DNA of 64,000 nt from Atriophallophorus winterbourni (lineage: Eukaryota > Platyhelminthes > Trematoda > Plagiorchiida > Microphallidae): NCBI GenBank assembly GCA_013407085.1, contig JACCGJ010014427.1, positions 23,106 to 87,105 on the forward strand, in the 5' to 3' direction. The translations under genes were made by a program, and so were the position numbers. How positions within the stretch are numbered: the stretch's first letter is position 1; each line of letters begins with the position of its first letter. A model generated the notes under the pieces. It made no database searches. It saw only the letters and a program-made list of their open reading frames with translations, and was not told the origin of the DNA. This document shows, piece by piece, positions 42,030-54,690 of this stretch.

Positions 42030-45000
42030 GATCCTTCCACGTTTTCAAGTGGGCGCTGTAGTAGTAAACAAAGTTGAACCTAGAAGTGACTGCTTAATGG
42101 GTTCGTACTGCGAAGCACGGTGTTTCAATACAGAATCACAGTGTGATATTTGGATACGTGCCGGGACGCTTAGAAAAGAATAATGTATTTTGGTTGCTGA
42201 ATTTACACTTCAACCGTTACGAAAGTAAGATTTGATGCAGTAAGCCTTGAAAGCGTAGAAAATTCGTAAATAGCTTTGTAACCCCTGGTAAATTGGGCTC
42301 TGTGCCCCATGATGCTTAAATACAGAATCACAGCCGATTCCGTGTCAAGTGCTGAAACGGCCATGAATTTTCGCCCGCATTTTAACGTCACCGTCGGTTT
42401 CTGGATATCCGCCGCCATTTGATGCCGTTTTCCAGCTTTAATTCAGCGACCTCAAAGTGAAATATCGTTTACTATTTTTCTAGCTTCATTGTACTTAAGC
42501 TTGCTATAAGCACCGCCACACAACCAGAAATTTTTTGGGCATGTGAACTGTGGTTGTCTTGAGCGGAACAATACATTGGTCATTTCTGAGCGTTTCATTG
42601 CTTGAAATAAAGTCACGCTTTTATTTTGTTTTTAGTTGTAATATTTAATAATAATAAACGCTGTTATATAAAATTGAAACAGTCAGGCTGTTCAATCGCA
42701 ATAGCACAAAATGCACGTGTTGATGCAGTTAAACTCATGAGCATGCAGAAAAAATTTCTTTCCATTGCAGCTCGCTGTGTACGGATTTCATTATCAACAC
42801 TTCGTCGAACTTGTTTTGAGCTACTGATATTTTGAAAGTAGTTTCCACTATTATATAGCGAACCTATCGTTTTCATTAGAAGCAACTTCGAGAGCAGACT
42901 GTGTGCACCCCAAGCGCATGCGTAAATGTGATTAAGCAAGCAATAGAAGCATAGTGTTCGGCAATTTCTGACGAATATTTATGTGGGTGCAGTCTATTCC
43001 TAAGGACGCCGCTTTGTACTCAAATTCCCAAGAATCTTCATTGAAGCCGACTCATCCTCGAGGAGGAGATAGTCGCACACAAATAACAAGTAAGTCTACT
43101 CCTCACCTCTCGGTGTTCAATGGGGTAGATCGCAGTAGCGCGTAATTCACGTCTAGGATCGCTCTTTTCATAGCTCGTTAGCAATGCGTTTACTTCTATG
43201 AAAATTCCGGGACTAACATTTAAGTAGTTCAACGCCACTCAGATTAAAAAGCATCCGCTAGTTGATCACGCACGATGTTGCTAACACCAATCTGATTAAA
43301 CACAACAATTAACCGGCTAGTGATGAGTCAGCTAACAAGACACTCATTTGATTTAGTGAAGTTGAAACCGTTGTTTAATGGAAATAACTCAGCCGCCTCT
43401 ATGGAAATGACCCATTGTGACCCAACGACACAAGTTGATCTACAGGATTCACTATCTTTATTGGATTTATTCCAATGAGAGTGGTTCAAATTGTTCCTAG
43501 TGTACGAATGAACAGATTAGTTTGGTTCAAATTCGCTAAACTGTACAAAGCAGTTCACTGAAATCGCAACGAACGAAGTTTTCACTGATGATGCTTTGGA
43601 GTAACATTTTGCCATCACCTTTTAGACCTGGATCTATCGCAGAATTATCATCAGAAACGCAGTTGAAAAAGATAGCTATTCGTTATTACCTTTTCAACTA
43701 TAGGGTCGTTATTTTTAGTTCTTATTATACTAAAAAAGAGTTTCAGCATTATATTGGTGTCGTCTCTCACGTTCCATAAGGTTTTTATTGTTTGTTGTTT
43801 AAGGACTGTTGATGAACGTTATTCTAGCTTCTGTATTTCGTTGCATGCATTTGCAAATATTGCTATATTTGCCTAGACATAATTGCAACGTGATTAACAG
43901 TTCTCGTGGCTTATTTACTCCTTCAAGTCTGATTTTCGTAGTCATGGCGTTTATTTTGTTTTAAAAGTTGCCAAATATTTCAAACAATAACAAAAGTGAG
44001 GAGATGAAGAGCAATGGTAAGGCCCGTAGCACGATGCGCTCATTTTGTTTCATTTTTGCAGCTTCCATTCCACGCATTTGTGCATAAAAACTATCTAGCA
44101 GCCTCGACGTGTTTGGACATTATTTCACCAACTGCCTGGGATTGAACTTCGTACGTTTTTGGAACGTAGTCATTATCTTACAATAAATGACAGTAAACGG
44201 GACAACCATCGTCAACGAAACAAGTCTACTGATTGCGCATGAAATTAGAGGGTAAAAATAAAGGGTTACTCGCTGTGTCAATTGCAGCAGTTGGCTATAA
44301 TTAACTGCATGTCACGTGTGCGTGATGCTATTTAAAGAGTTCAAAATGTTATGCTTTTCAGAGTTGTCATAGCTAAAATACAAATCACAGTTTATACTCA
44401 GCCGAGGTACTTTGCTTTCCCAATTAAATTGCACACGCATTTTACTACTCCTTCAAAAAACTTTTCTTCCAATGCCACCCCGTTTGGCCATATGGTATTT
44501 GCTTAACAGATGATCATCGTTATCTTGTTCAAACAAACCGATCTGCGGATACTGGTACGAAATGTCCGTCCTCTCTCTCTCAGGTGTCATGTTATCGGTC
44601 CAGCAATGCGGCAACTGCTTTTGCTTTGGTGCAAGTTTGAACTTGTGCTTGTCATGATCTCCTTGGCAAGTTTGTTGGTACACAACGGAAAATGTTTGTG
44701 TGGCTGTCATTCCTCCTATTATCATATGCATTCGTAATCAGCTGTTTCCTGTACAGAGATGATAAAATACTGGCCGAATATCTTGCATACTGGGCTTATT
44801 AAAAAGCCATCAAGTATATACGTTGCTGTTTATTGCTTATAATCTGTTGGTGTTGTGAATGTTTGGGATCTTTCGCATTCACCCGTGGCCAAAATACACT
44901 TGTTGGAAATGGCAACGTGTGAACAACTCACAACATACTTGGATTTGCTTCTGTCTGCTCTGCGTACACTATCCACATCAGATATCTTCGCATGAGCATT

Positions 45001-46075
45001 TTTGATTTGGTATTAGGCGGCCGACTAATTGCTTCCTTGTAAACTCGGCCATAGCAATCCCAATCTGGGTCCGCAGCAACTTCATTTTTTCACGAATATG
45101 TTAGATGACCCAAAAGTAGACTTTTCAAAACTTTTCTTGCATAAGGCTCTCGGTGGGTGATTTTGCATAAGGAAAATTCAATCGAGTACATAAATAAGTC
45201 ATATGCAAAAGCGTCAAGTAAATTTTTGCTGTGTTATAATGCAGAAAGTGTTTTAGTTGACTTAACGTCTAATCTAGTCGATTCATGGAGCTCAAATAAC
45301 TGTGGAGTGAATTTAGCCTGATTCGATTAGCTTAGATTGAAATATGCGGACGAGTTAATGAGTTTCTTGGAACTAAATCGTTTAATACGCCGTTGGTCTG
45401 ATTTGACTTGTTATATATTACTGTCAGTGTCTTAAGTGAAATATGGATAATAAGGCCATGAACACCCCCTTTTGTAAAAAATAGCTCTTTGTTACGTGCA
45501 CTACTGTTTTTGTTAACACCAATCAACCTGGTCATTCTCATCACCCCTATACTTGCACAAAATATGACGACTTAGTCCTGCGATTTCACTTGTACTCTAT
45601 TCGCGAGGTTCAAGGAATTCAAAATACGGTGGTAATTTAATGACATTTAACACTACGTTTCTGCGGAACACTTATACGCAGTGCAATTTAAAAAGACAAT
45701 GCTTGTCGCCTGCTATCACCGAGATGTTTTCGGTCTGGTTGCCGAAAATTCGCATCCGCTAGATTCTTTTCATAGACGCCTTTAATCAAAAAAGGTCAGC
45801 TTTCTAAACTGTTGCTGTGTAAAGTTAATAGAACCTTCCCTTTTAAAAATTTCAACCCACATCTTATACTGTTTCGTTTAGTTTAAAATTTATTCTCAGA
45901 ATTTTGAATGTTCTTGGACAATGCATTTACAGTGAAATACTATCATTGGCGTGATCGATCAACTAGTAGAGGACAGCAAATTTTTCGCTCACTTGCTTCT
46001 TCTGGAAATAAACGAGAAAGGATCTAGCTTTGTGTTGGACCTGTTTATGGATGAGTAAATTTCATATTAATCTTG
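42030..46075. other. No recognised gene (4 kb)
   Basis: No domain-bearing frame on either strand. A short minus-strand frame at 42203-42418 opens with ATGGCGGCGGATATC, a GC-rich start unlike its surroundings, but encodes nothing recognisable. The stretch may be intergenic or part of a large intron. Confidence 0.5.
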
Positions 46076-46079
46076 TGGA

Positions 46080-46340
46080 ATCCGCGCTCCAGTAATGCTG
46101 CACATTATCAGTCAGCCTCATAATATAGTGTGGTACATAAGCATTGGAGGCATTGTGTAAAGCGTCGCATGCAAGCTGGAGAGGAGCAGATACAGCTCTT
46201 GGCAGCTGAACGCAGATCACGCCGCCGGCGTGTAACTGCACCGTACAACAGAGTTCTGTAAAACATGAAAACATCATGCAATTGTGATGTACATCCATGG
46301 TCGACATCGACCGAAGGAGGCCAACAACAACATAAGCTGG
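46080..46340 (+). pseudogene. LINE C-terminal tail, second copy
   Basis: Plus-strand relative of 32460-32775: HWRHCVKRRMQAGEEQIQLL and AAERRSRRRR. A deletion then removes the zinc finger present in the other copy and joins directly to the shared 3' UTR (TGATGTACATCCATGGTCGA then CATCGACC-AAGGAGGCCAAC). Confidence 0.7.
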
Positions 46341-47679
46341 ATTGGGCTATCCTAATGAAGGACAATCACAATGGAGTTCTGATATTTACTAGCTTATAGG
46401 GCCTTGCAGAAATACTGTTACTCAGATTGGGGTGCGTGTTCAGTAAACCCTTTTTGTGGTCCTTCCTTATGTGTAACCTCATCAGAATTAAGTCTTTTAA
46501 ACTCAAAAGCGTGTTGTCATGTGTTTATCATTAATTGAATTTCAACAACATTTTATCCTCTCATGCGTCTAAACCTACATAATTAACTCAGTTCTTTTGC
46601 ACAAGCGGTCCTCTTCACTTTGCCAAGCAATCGACATCCTCAGTGAATAGACATTCCTCCATTGTTATTACGATTGTCGTCCAATAAGTATGTCTGTCCT
46701 AAGGCATCGCCAATTTTTCACTTGCGCTTGATAGGCAATTGGAATGATGTGAAACCATCCACCACCTGTTTGTTTCGCATATTACGAACATCGGTGCATG
46801 GCTATCTTGACTTGTCAGTTAGGGTTTTCTTCAAACGTGCACAGCTTGTCAATCATGGTTGCAACACGCTTGGAATATCCGTTTTGGCGCCTATATTATC
46901 GGTAACTGTCATCTCTAGCAGGCAGCAAGCGGAATAAAAGTCAGACTGTCTAACTGGACTGAAATCGGGATATGAGCATGGGCTTAAAAAACAACGGAAC
47001 ATATTTTCATTCCAGAAGCGCTAGATTGTCTAGAATGAATAGAAACGTTGTTTCCGGTGAATTGAATCACATCTGCTGTAATTAGATTTGTATGCGATAA
47101 TCATCGGTAGTGTAAAGTGATGATTGGCGTACATTGTTAAGTATCCATAACATAATTTTTAAGATTTTAGGGTTGATTTTAACAGTTTTATTTATTCTTC
47201 TATGAAAATAATCAATAAGCTCTAACTTGTTCGATAAATTAACTTGATCATTTTCCAGTGGGTGGAGAAACGGTTGGCATAGTAATGTTTGAAACTAACA
47301 ATTACAACTGTGATATGGTATCCACATTCAAATAATTGTCGGATATTTTTAGGACTTTACCCTTCGGTCGATCTTACCTATATACTTTTCAATTGTTTAC
47401 TAATCATCATTATCGTATGTGCCGCATTCTAATTCATCAAAATAAATTTCTGAAACCTGTCGTTTCAATGTTGCAAACCTCCGAATGTATGAAGGGAAAC
47501 TTAAATAACCGTATTCCCACTTTCGTCCATTCTCTTCTCCAAAATCAGTTTCAGACTACATGATGTCATTCTCAGAATTCAGAAAGTTTTATGGTACAAA
47601 AAGTAGTAAGCTTATCAATTACCATAGAATGACGAGGTATATCGAGTAAAAGTATAAAATCTTACGAAAATCACTAGGG
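46341..47679. other. No recognised gene
   Basis: 1.3 kb without a domain-bearing frame. A 91-codon frame at 46662-46937 and a 75-codon frame at 47336-47563 have no recognisable content. Confidence 0.5.
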
Positions 47680-48905
47680 ACAGTCACATACCGCATGGTT
47701 CGTCATATACTCATTCAGTTTAGAAGCGAAAACCGCAACGGATTCCGAGCGTATGATTTCTTCAGGCAAGATGCGCTAAGTGAAACACATTCTGACCGAG
47801 AAACAACTACGACGAATATCCCATCAAGAATGCGGAATGTTTAAAACCTTTGAATGTTATCGTGTTCTAGTAAAGCCATTAGGCTTTAGCAAGTGTTTCT
47901 GGAGATGATTTTCAATATGCAAGATATTGAATGCCAACAAGAGGTCACTCCATATCCGTCGTTTGGTAAAATCGTGTAGATTTAATTATAACATTCGTTC
48001 TTTGAAAGGCAAATTTCTGTAACTTTGTCGCACGATGTCAAGTAGTTCGATATCCTTCCACGGCTCGGATCGAATATTCCATAACAGGACGTACATACGT
48101 ATTAATTAACCGGGGTAGTGTTTCGGGCGTGAAAATCTTGATTATCTTTTTTAGAAGACTCAAGATACGACAGACTTTATTGTACACTGTTTGGCAATGA
48201 TGTTCAGGCTTAATAGTAAACTACACATCGATACCGAGATCTTGTCAAACCGACACGTGTGATGCAGAGATTTTCCAAGCCGCAGCATGTTACATTTCGT
48301 ATGGTTAAATGGTAACTCATTTGTCTGGGACTAACGAAATAAGGTGCACAGCTCTCGGTGTAATGCCATACAATCATTAACAGACCTAACATGTTTCCAT
48401 ATTTTAATGTCATCGGCAAACAGTATCAAGTTACATCCAATATCCTCTACTATATCGTTTATGTACACTAAGAATAGAAGAGGTCCAAGTACCGAGCCTT
48501 GAGGAACTCCACTTGTGTCGCCTATTCTTCTAGAGATGGTGCTGCCGACGCGAACTTGGACGTGTCTATCAGTAAGATAGTCCCTAAGCAACATTTCCGT
48601 CATTCCATAGGCTTCGAGCTTTTTATTAGAATGTCATGGTTGACTCTATCGAAAACTTTGGAAATATCGATGTACAGCATCACCTTCGCCTAGTGCCTTG
48701 GTCCAATCTTCGAACGTTGTAAGAAGGTTAGATAAACAACAACGATTTCTTCGAAAACCGTGTTGTGCTGCGTTCCAAATATTCTGGTTTTCAACATGTT
48801 CTCTTATGCGCACAGTCACCGTGCGTTCTACTAATTTAAAGGTCGCCGGAATTAGCGTTACCGGTCTATAGTTTACTGTGTCGGTCGGCCTTGAGCAGTG
48901 GTAAA
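47680..48905 (-). pseudogene. Second LINE family: reverse transcriptase remnant
   Basis: On the minus strand from 48905: DTVNYRPVTLIPATFKLVE and WNAAQHGFRRNRCCLSNLL, then after frame changes RDYLTDRHVQVRVGSTISRR, SGVPQGSVLGPLLFLVYIND and the catalytic LFADDIKIWKH. Decayed C-terminal codons follow (NLHDFTKRRIWSDLLLAFNI near 47930-47995; RILPEEIIRSESVAVFASKL near 47730-47790). VPQGSVLGP and FADDIKI place it among CR1/Jockey-type LINEs but apart from the family at 1-4160. Confidence 0.78.
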
Positions 48906-50614
48906 AGGATAATCAATTAAAGTGGCTTGACCGATTTCATAAATTCAGAAACCTAGCCTTTCCGCTTTTACATATAAATATCTATCGATTAGAAAATCAC
49001 TTGTCTTACTCGTCATTTTGATTAGTCGGTGCCTAACTACCCACACCATCCGAGATTGCTCTGAATCGCACAAACACTACGCGTTACTTTCACCTACAAA
49101 CCGATTTGTCCATTTCAAACTTGTCAACTTGAACGGTGAATTATTCAACACCGAATTTGACAACAATGATTGAAAGTTACGTGTGCATGTGTATGTGGTT
49201 GCATGGATGCAGATCGAAATGTTGCAGTGTGAAACACGTCAGGAGTTCTTCTCCATGCACACAGGTTTATATTTAATCACTCGGATAAACGAGCTCATTT
49301 ACATTTGACAATTAATTTGGAACGCCATTGCTTGTCATGTCAGCTTACGGTTGCCTAATCAGCGGTACCACCTTTTGTGTTGTCATCGAGATTGTTCAAC
49401 GCACCGGCTTGCATTATGCATACAAGAATTCAATTGGTCGTGATTCGCTCCATCATCTCTCAGGTCTTCTACACTGGTGGAATAATTAGAGCAAATTTTA
49501 ATTCGCTTGAGATTATTCTTCAACTGAATAAGATATTGTGCCGTATCGGGATAAATTGGGTTGCCGCGGTGTAGGCATAGTACGTTGCGGTTCCTATGGT
49601 TTTCGTAGTTCTATCCACGACGTTTGGATTAACCGTAATTCTTTATCACTTGGGTATAAAATTGGTACCCACAATGATCAGAACAATATGTGCGTCAGCT
49701 TAGCACACGGCCACTTAGTGAAATTCTATTGTGTAGCGTATCCAAACGCCTATCAATTAAATGTTCTCCATGTACTGCTTTTTACCAAAGTAAAGCGGAG
49801 AGACGCAACCATCTTATTAGACTCAGCAGCCTGATAAGAATCGTTAAGTCAAATGGAGTTTTATAGGTTTCGTTTTTAACGTACAATCCGCGTTTATAGA
49901 AGGTCACACGAATGGCGTTCGCTAGTGTCGGGACGAAAGAGTCAGTCATTGAATGTGGATTTAGCCTGTGAATGTCACTACGGCGTTTTGAGTGCATTGT
50001 GTCTGCGCGGGTAAGAACCTAGTATGTATTGAATAAAACCGATGATGGGCTACAAACCTGAATCATTAAATTATTTTCTATCTATTTGTAGACGGGATAA
50101 TATCGCAATCTATGAGACTGTGTGGAGTATTCCCTTATTCTACGTTTGTGCAACTTATCCATCTAGCTGCCTTGCCGCAATGTTTACTTGTGGTTTAGAT
50201 TGCGTTGTGATATTTTAGGCAACTCGTGTTACATTCGATGAAAAATGTGCACGTATATAGAAAATATCAACGGCTCACTCATTGCATCTTGATTGAAAGA
50301 TGTGGCTTAAGCTTTTACTACAATTTGCTATAGCTCGGATTATTTTACTCAGGCAAGTTTGTTTGGGGTGCTCTTTCTTGAAATGTACCCGATTTCAAGT
50401 GTTCGATGTATTGCACTGGAAAAATCCAATCAGATGACGGATCGGTACTTAACTTCGGTTTCATGAATTCAGGAATTCGTCCAATGGATAGAATGCCAGC
50501 TGTCGTATTTGATTTTTAATTATTATCACTGCACTATTTACACTTGGGTGCGATAGAAAAATATTGAAAGCATATTTTTTCAAAAAAACATATCCGTTTG
50601 GGTTTCGAACCTGG
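48906..50614. other. No recognised gene
   Basis: Short frames at 49377-49834 lack domains. Nothing else recognised. Confidence 0.5.
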
Positions 50615-51445
50615 ATCTCTCATAATGGATTTGGACAGCGTGTCGAATTGGGCGGCCATGAATGACATGTCATTCAACATACAGAAATGTAAGATGCTCC
50701 ATCTTGGCAAGAATGTTCCTTGGACATATCGATTGTGAACTGAAAACTTAGCATAGAACTCGTTAGAAAATGATCTAGGAGTGTGGATTAGCGGTAACCT
50801 GAAGAGCACAGTGCACTGCCAGAATATATATCGACGTGTCAACAGATTGTTAGGTATCGTTCGAAGCATATTTGGAGGATTCTCTCTGGTAACTTTACCA
50901 AGGATAATGAATGTCTACCTTCGCCCTACGATGGACTATTCGGTCGAGGTCTGGGCTCCTTGGCTGCGAAAAGATATTGCTCTCTTCGATAAAATCTATC
51001 ATAGAGCAACAAAGTTAGTGATAGGTTTTCGCAATGTTCCGTATACCGAAAGACTGCGACGTCTGGGTCTATGTGACTTCACCAAAAGGAGGATACGACG
51101 CGATATTATCCTAACCTATAGAATTGTGTCTACCGAAGGATATCCACTAAAACACTTGCTTGATGTATGTGATGGAAAAGTGACACGCGAACGCACCTTA
51201 TCCCTTTACGTTCTAAGTTCACGTATTGATTGTCGGTGCCATTTTTCGCCGCACGTGCTATATTTCTTTGGGATTCCCTACCCCAACATGTGGCAGACTC
51301 TCCTTGCCTGGCTATTTTAAAGCGAAATTGTATTTGCACTTGCAAACGAACGTCATTCTTGAGCCTTACATTTGATATTCTCTATTGCTTTTATACTATT
51401 GTAATTTTCATGTTTTATTCATACCGTAATCCTGTGGTGCTGTAA
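50615..51445 (+). pseudogene. Second LINE family: RT C-terminal fragment
   Basis: NWAAMNDMSFNIQKCKMLHL at about 50646, then after two stops DLGVWISGNLKSTVHCQNIY, NVYLRPTMDYSVEVWAPWLR and LCDFTKRRIRRDIILTYRI. After a frameshift near 51235 it ends FAARAIFLWDSLPQHVADSP. This is the same protein family as the minus-strand remnant at 47680-48905 (shared DFTKRRI). The catalytic region is absent. An ATTGATTGATTG run near 51767 may mark the 3' end. Confidence 0.8.
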
Positions 51446-52475
51446 AGTATTCACTTTTTTAACCATAAATCCTTGAATCCTCATTGTTCATCCAGTATTA
51501 GTCATCTTATCTTGCTACCTGTTTGGCACCAGTAAATGCTCGTGTCAATTACTTTCCGGAAGATTACATTTATCTAGTTATATTAATTAAAATAGCGATT
51601 TGAGATCCAGACTGTATACTACAATTTATCACGTTTAAACGAACGTTTCAAGAGATTAGAATTACAATAACGAAGTTTTTTTAGTTCACGATTTACCCAA
51701 ATCCTAAAATGCGTTGATTATTACTAAAGACTCAAAAATTTGTTTCAGAAATCGTCTCGCTTACCGATTGATTGATTGTCTTTATTTGTCTAGGACATAG
51801 AAAAGAAATGTTAGGTTTGCCTTGTCATAGCAAACCGCGTAGCTTATCATTCCAGTCGCAATGTTTGACTACAAATTCCCTCTCATTTGACAACTAGAAT
51901 ATTCCACGAATGCGGTTAATTTGTTTGGCTTGTCATATGAGCCCGCTTTCGGGCAAATTTTACTGTCATCAAACCACACGCTACGCCATATTATCCAAGG
52001 AACATTAGAAGCGTGAGTACGAAAATGTTTGTCTCATGCACGTCTCGAATAAATAACAACTATCACTGTGTCGTCTGCGCAAGCGGCACTTGTCAGTAGC
52101 TAGCTGCACTCTCAGTAAAACGTTTGCCAATCAGACCGAGACTTTCCATCATTAATTCTTCAGTAAGTAGTTCATTTGTACACACACAAACGCGCGCGCA
52201 GAGACAGACACCAGATACTCGTAGGATTATCGTCGCATAAATAGCACTGATATTTTCACACGAAATATGTTTCATTTTTATCGACTCGATTTGATTACGA
52301 CATGATGCAATTAATAGATGACGTTTTTTTAGTATCCAATTCTATTTTCAGACACTATTTAATTATAAGTTTCACTAAATCTAATTAGAATATTATCTAA
52401 CATGTTACATGTTACAAGCATAGATTGAAACATTGAGTAAGCCGCGGTGCACGAAGGCATAGTTAGTACATATGT
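51446..52475. other. No recognised gene; short CA/CG-rich tract near 52180
   Basis: AT-rich sequence. A CACACACAAACGCGCGCGCA run at 52182-52201 is the only notable simple repeat. Confidence 0.5.
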
Positions 52476-52479
52476 GTGA

Positions 52480-52692
52480 ATTGACAAGCTGGTAGCTGTG
52501 CAAAGTTCCGCACAATCTTAGACTTCTTGTGTGTCGTGATACTGTTAGGTTTGCCCCGTCGAGGCAGATACATACGAAAGGGAAATCGCAGCGAGACTCC
52601 ATTGTGTCTCGCGCATGCAGCTCACTACATTTTGTCGGATGGTATCAGGCGCAGTAGAGATATACATCATGATTACATATCCGTGCATGCAA
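52480..52692 (-). mobile_element. SINE copy F (antisense, diverged)
   Basis: Retains GTGCAAAGTTCCGCACAATC, GATACTGTTAGGTTTGCC, GAGGCAGATACATACG, CGCATGCAGCTCACTAC and ACATATCCGTGCATGC in family order. More substitutions than in copies B, D and G. Confidence 0.68.
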
Positions 52693-52842
52693 CGGTGTAC
52701 AGTAGTATAACAGTGAATAAGTAATTACCTAATGCAACCACTACGCACTCAACATGGGTTCGGATTTAATACCTCATAGGAAATGACACCTACAAATCAC
52801 CCATTAGATGCAATTACTTAAAGAACTGGAATGGTCGGTGTA

Positions 52843-54688
52843 CCGTATTTTTCGGAATATACGGTGCACCGGATTATAAGACGCAGTATCAGTGAACGAT
52901 CTGTTTTCATATATAAGACGCACCGGATTATAAGGCGCATAAAGCGAAACAAAAATAGTCGGATAGATTAGACTTTATTCAAATCATGAACAATAACTGT
53001 CAATATTACATAAAAAAGTACACTAACTTTTTCAATCATTCCTCTTCTACGAATCCATCAACTTCCTCGTCTTCGGTGTCAGAATTCAACATTTGGGCGA
53101 TAGCGGCATCAAGCACGCCCGGATCCCTCTCGTCATCATCCGATTCAGTCTCATTGCTGTTGCTTGGCTGTTCATCAATGATTCCAGCCTTAGTGAAAGC
53201 TCGGACAACAGTAGAGACCGATACTTTAGCCCAGGCGTCGACGATCCATTGGCAGACAGTGGCGTAACTAGCCCGGCGTTGCCTACCTGTCTTGGTAAAT
53301 GTGTGCTCACCTTCTGTCATCCATTGCTCCCATGCGGCTCGCAATTTAGCCTTGAACGCCCTATTGACTCCAATATCTAGCGGTTGGAGTTCTTTGGTCA
53401 ATCCTCCAGGAATGATGGCCAGCTCCGAATTGGTTTTCTTCACTTGACTTTTGACAGTTTCAGTGAGATGAGCGCGCATAGAGTCGTAGATCAATAAGGC
53501 CGTAGAAGTGTGGAAAAAGCCATCCGGCCTCCTGACATAAACTTCTCTCAGCCACTCGCTCATTTTCTCTTCGTCCATCCAGCCTTTCGGATCGACCTTA
53601 ACAATGATTCCAACAGGAAACGTTTCTTTTGGCAAAGTCTTCCTCTTAAAAATGACCATGGGTGGTAGTTTCTGACCATTAGCCTGGCAACCAAGAACGA
53701 CAGTGAAGAAAGATTTCTCATTCCCTGTGGTGCGTATAGATACAGTAGACGTCCCTGTTTTTCTACGGTACGGTTCATGGGGATGTCAAAAGTGAGAGGG
53801 ACCTCATCCATTTTTGTGATGTGGTCAGAATGGATCTTCTTTTCTATGATCTTGTCCTTGCAGTAAGTGCGGAAGATAGCTATCCTTTCATTGTAATCCT
53901 TTGGCAGTTGCTGCGAAGTGGTAGTTCTTGTGCGGATGGAGAGATGACGCCTTTTCATAAAACGGAAGCACCAAGAAGGACCTCCTTGAAATTCGTCTAT
54001 CTTCATATCACGTGCCATCGCTGTTGCCTTAAGTCGAATGGAGATTGTAGAGACACTTCTACCTGCTCTTCTCTGTTCAGTAATCCACTGCTCAATTTTG
54101 TCCTCTAATTGTGGCCATCTTGCCTTGTTCCCTCGGAAACTCTTCTTCGTCTTCTTTACTTGACGCAGGTCATCTTGTTTCCTCCACTTCCGTACCATTG
54201 ATTCATTAATGTTGAATTGTTTCGCAGCTGCTCTATTCCCATGTTGTACTGCGCGGCTGATGGCCTTGAGTTTGAAATCCGCATCGTAAGCATGTCTCTT
54301 AACAGGTGCCATTTTGGGGTCTTTAATTACCGGATGTTTAAGCACCGTACGTACCAGGAATAGTGGTTTCGGTAAGTGAAAGAGTTTCATTTTAATCGCT
54401 GAATAGTTTCATGTTGATCTGTTGTTGATTGTTTGACTCTGACCCCAAAACAAGTCTGTCTAGACAGCATAGAAAGCCGACTCCACGACCATCAGTGATT
54501 ATTCTTCTACAATCAAGGGGAGTGACATCGTCACTTACCAAAGTCGTAATAAAACATTTTGACAGATTTTTCAGCGCAGTGTGAACATACACTATTCATA
54601 CATAAGGCGCACCGGAAAATAAGGCTCACTGCCAATTTTTCGTACAAATTAGTGTTTTTATGTGCGCCTTATAGTCAGAAAAATACGG
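52843..54688 (-). mobile_element. Pogo/Tigger-like DNA transposon, 1846 bp, nearly intact
   Basis: Inverted ends CCGTATTTTTCGGAATATAC (left) and CCGTATTTTTCTGACTATAA (right, read inward) are flanked by TA at 52841-52842 and 54689-54690. Subterminal copies of GCACCGGATTATAAG-CGCA occur twice on the left, with a related GCACCGGAAAATAAGG on the right; these are candidate transposase-binding sites. One transposase gene fills the interior on the minus strand. Confidence 0.92.
53036..54312 (-). pseudogene. Pogo-like transposase with one frameshift
   Basis: Start MAPVKRHAYDADFKLKAISR at 54312. An N-terminal psq-like helix-turn-helix (AAKQFNINESMVRKWRKQ) is followed by a CENP-B-type DNA-binding region (WITEQRRAGRSVSTISIRLK and GGPSWCFRFMKRRHLSIRTR). 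The DDE domain carries D in TKMDEVPLTFD, D in LLIYDSMRAHLTE and D in IPGGLTKELQPLDIGVN. The C-terminus is acidic (SDTEDEEVDGFVEEE). The only lesion seen is a one-base shift at a short C run, 53753-53755 on the plus strand (between VEKQG and the continuing frame). Rejoined length would be about 425 residues, within the family's normal range. An upstream in-frame ATG at 54390 is less likely. The lesion could be real or an assembly error. Confidence 0.9.
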
Positions 54689-54690
54689 TA

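Noticed and set aside
42203..42418. Minus-strand 71-codon ORF starting ATGGCGGCGGATATC
   Set aside because: The start looks gene-like, but no domain, donor site or neighbouring exon could be recognised.
50590..50620. GGTTTCGAACCTGGATC as a tRNA T-arm
   Set aside because: No acceptor, D or anticodon arm could be fitted around it, and it merges into LINE RT codons.
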